Source of the DNA: an uncultured Pontibacter sp.
GTDB lineage: Bacteria > Bacteroidota > Bacteroidia > Cytophagales > Hymenobacteraceae
Direction: 5' to 3'
NCBI GenBank assembly: GCA_947499125.1
Contig: CANMMP010000001.1
Coordinates: 682,001 to 746,000, forward strand
DNA: 64,000 bases
Below are positions 63,140 to 64,000 of the stretch, piece by piece. Under the pieces are notes generated by a model. That model saw only the letters and a list, made by a program, of their open reading frames with translations. It did not search any database and was not told the DNA's origin. Both the position numbers and the translations under genes were made by a program. Positions within the stretch are counted from its first letter, which is position 1, and every line of letters begins with the position of its first letter.

Positions 63140-64000
63140 TTATTTCAGCACAGCTAATGTAGCACCATCGCCGCCACGCTCTTCTGCTTCGTTGCCCAGG
63201 CTGGCTACTTCCGGCACCGAGTATAAATAATCGCGCACCACCTGCCGAAGTATACCGTTGCCGCGCCCATGTATGATCTTTATTTCCGGGATGCCCAGCA
63301 TTATAGCCTCGTCGGTAAAGTTCATTATTTTGGTCAGCGCGTCTTCTGCATATTCGCCTCTTATGTCGAGGGTGCTTCCGAAATCGGCCATGCGTTGCGT
63401 AATGTTCATGCCCCGGGTATAACCCTGTTCGGCTTTGGCAACTGCTTTTTTCTGCTTTACCGTTTGCGCATCTACCCGCTCCAGGTTATCAACTTTAACT
63501 ATAGTTTTCAGTCCGCCAAAAAGCACCTCAGCCGTTTTGCCTTTTATACTTATGATCTGCCCAACTGAGTCCTGCCCTATCAGCGAAACATGGTCTCCTT
63601 CTGCTAATGGTCCTTTGTTTACTGACCGTCTGTGAGCCGGACGCTGTTCTTCTTTGCGAACCTGTTCGTTGGCAAATGTTTCCAGGTCGCGGCGTGCTTC
63701 TTTCGTTTTTTCCTTCTCGGCCTGGCTCTGCTTTATCTGCTGTATAGTTGCTTCTATTTTCTGGTTCGCATCCTTAAGCAATAACTTGGCTTTGCCTTTT
63801 GCTTCGCGCATTACGTCCTGCTTGCTCTCCTCCAGGAAGTTCTTCAGGTCATGATATTCTTTTACGTTGCGCTTCAGTTTCAGCTCCAGCTTGGTTGCTT
63901 CGGCTAGCTTCTTTTCCAGTTCCTGCTTTTCGGTTTCAAGTTCTTCCAGCAGGCGGTCGTACCGTATTTTGTCTTTACCTACCAGGCTGCTGGCTTTATC
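63140..64000 (-). CDS. mutS2: MutS2 endonuclease, 5' end outside window
   Basis: The frame is open to the window edge (286 codons seen). It begins in a long coiled coil (RLLEELETEKQELEKKLAEATKLELKLKRNVKEYHDLKNF...), continues with the KOW-like GPLAEGDHVSLIGQDSVGQI part and ends with the Smr nuclease domain (LDIRGEYAEDALTKIMNF, KIIHGRGNGILRQVVRDYL, GGDGATLAVLK). MutS2 acts in suppressing recombination and in rescuing collided ribosomes; the ATPase domain would lie upstream. Confidence 0.9.
   Translation of the reverse strand, partial: DKASSLVGKDKIRYDRLLEELETEKQELEKKLAEATKLELKLKRNVKEYHDLKNFLEESKQDVMREAKGKAKLLLKDANQKIEATIQQIKQSQAEKEKTKEARRDLETFANEQVRKEEQRPAHRRSVNKGPLAEGDHVSLIGQDSVGQIISIKGKTAEVLFGGLKTIVKVDNLERVDAQTVKQKKAVAKAEQGYTRGMNITQRMADFGSTLDIRGEYAEDALTKIMNFTDEAIMLGIPEIKIIHGRGNGILRQVVRDYLYSVPEVASLGNEAEERGGDGATLAVLK

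Overview
The window looks like a chromosomal segment of a Bacteroidota bacterium, most likely order Cytophagales, family Hymenobacteraceae (Pontibacter-like). This is inferred from gene content and signals, not from a database search. Supporting signs are a fused E1 alpha/beta 2-oxoacid dehydrogenase, DUF4290 next to murA, DUF3109 and MlaEFD genes, promoters of the TTTG-N(19-21)-TAnnTTTG type, weak Shine-Dalgarno sequences and menaquinone synthesis (menB). The segment has 52 protein genes that I can support (two run off the ends), a 55-codon small gene, a 26-codon leader peptide, one tRNA-Ser and many rho-independent terminators.

Layout: 1-8.7 kb holds an MtfA-like peptidase, LuxE-like enzyme, lipoprotein, E1 fusion, DUF1573 protein, alanine dehydrogenase and an HsdR_N nuclease-fold protein. 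8.7-12.5 kb has AMP nucleosidase, an amidohydrolase lipoprotein and a UMF1-type transporter. 12.6-20 kb is the most accessory-looking part: two AT-rich tandem paralogous helical proteins, a divergent 55-aa peptide gene, and a peptide-type ABC importer with no ATPase gene. 20-30 kb has tRNA-Ser, asparaginase, TatD, and a string of overlapping minus-strand genes (flippase, two glycosyltransferases, deacetylase, second orphan permease, GAF-SpoIIE phosphatase). 30-38.7 kb has ruvC, mlaEFD, HIT, greA, a 2-hydroxyacid dehydrogenase, mgtE and rsmA. 38.8-47.2 kb is a plus-strand housekeeping run: leucyl aminopeptidase, pdxA, yceD-rpmF-plsX-fabH, efp-accB-accC. 47.3-64 kb has DUF3109, a Sel1/ankyrin protein, pcrA-type helicase, DUF4290-murA, phhA-phhB, menB, an rRNA methyltransferase, murB, a small lipoprotein and mutS2.

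The most notable regulatory find is ahead of phhA-phhB (phenylalanine hydroxylase and its pterin-recycling partner). A 26-codon reading frame carries six consecutive tyrosine codons, then a 10-base segment perfectly complementary to part of a following rho-independent terminator. This is the layout of a tyrosine-sensing transcription attenuator controlling the enzyme that makes tyrosine.

Four gene-free islands (about 7.24-8.12, 30.54-30.98, 48.09-48.68 and 59.03-59.79 kb) are copies of one composite repeat. Its short modules keep the same order in every copy, and all copies lie in the same orientation relative to the gene ending just before them. The window is also unusually rich in the heptamer AASTATA/TATASTT, in genes and in gaps alike.
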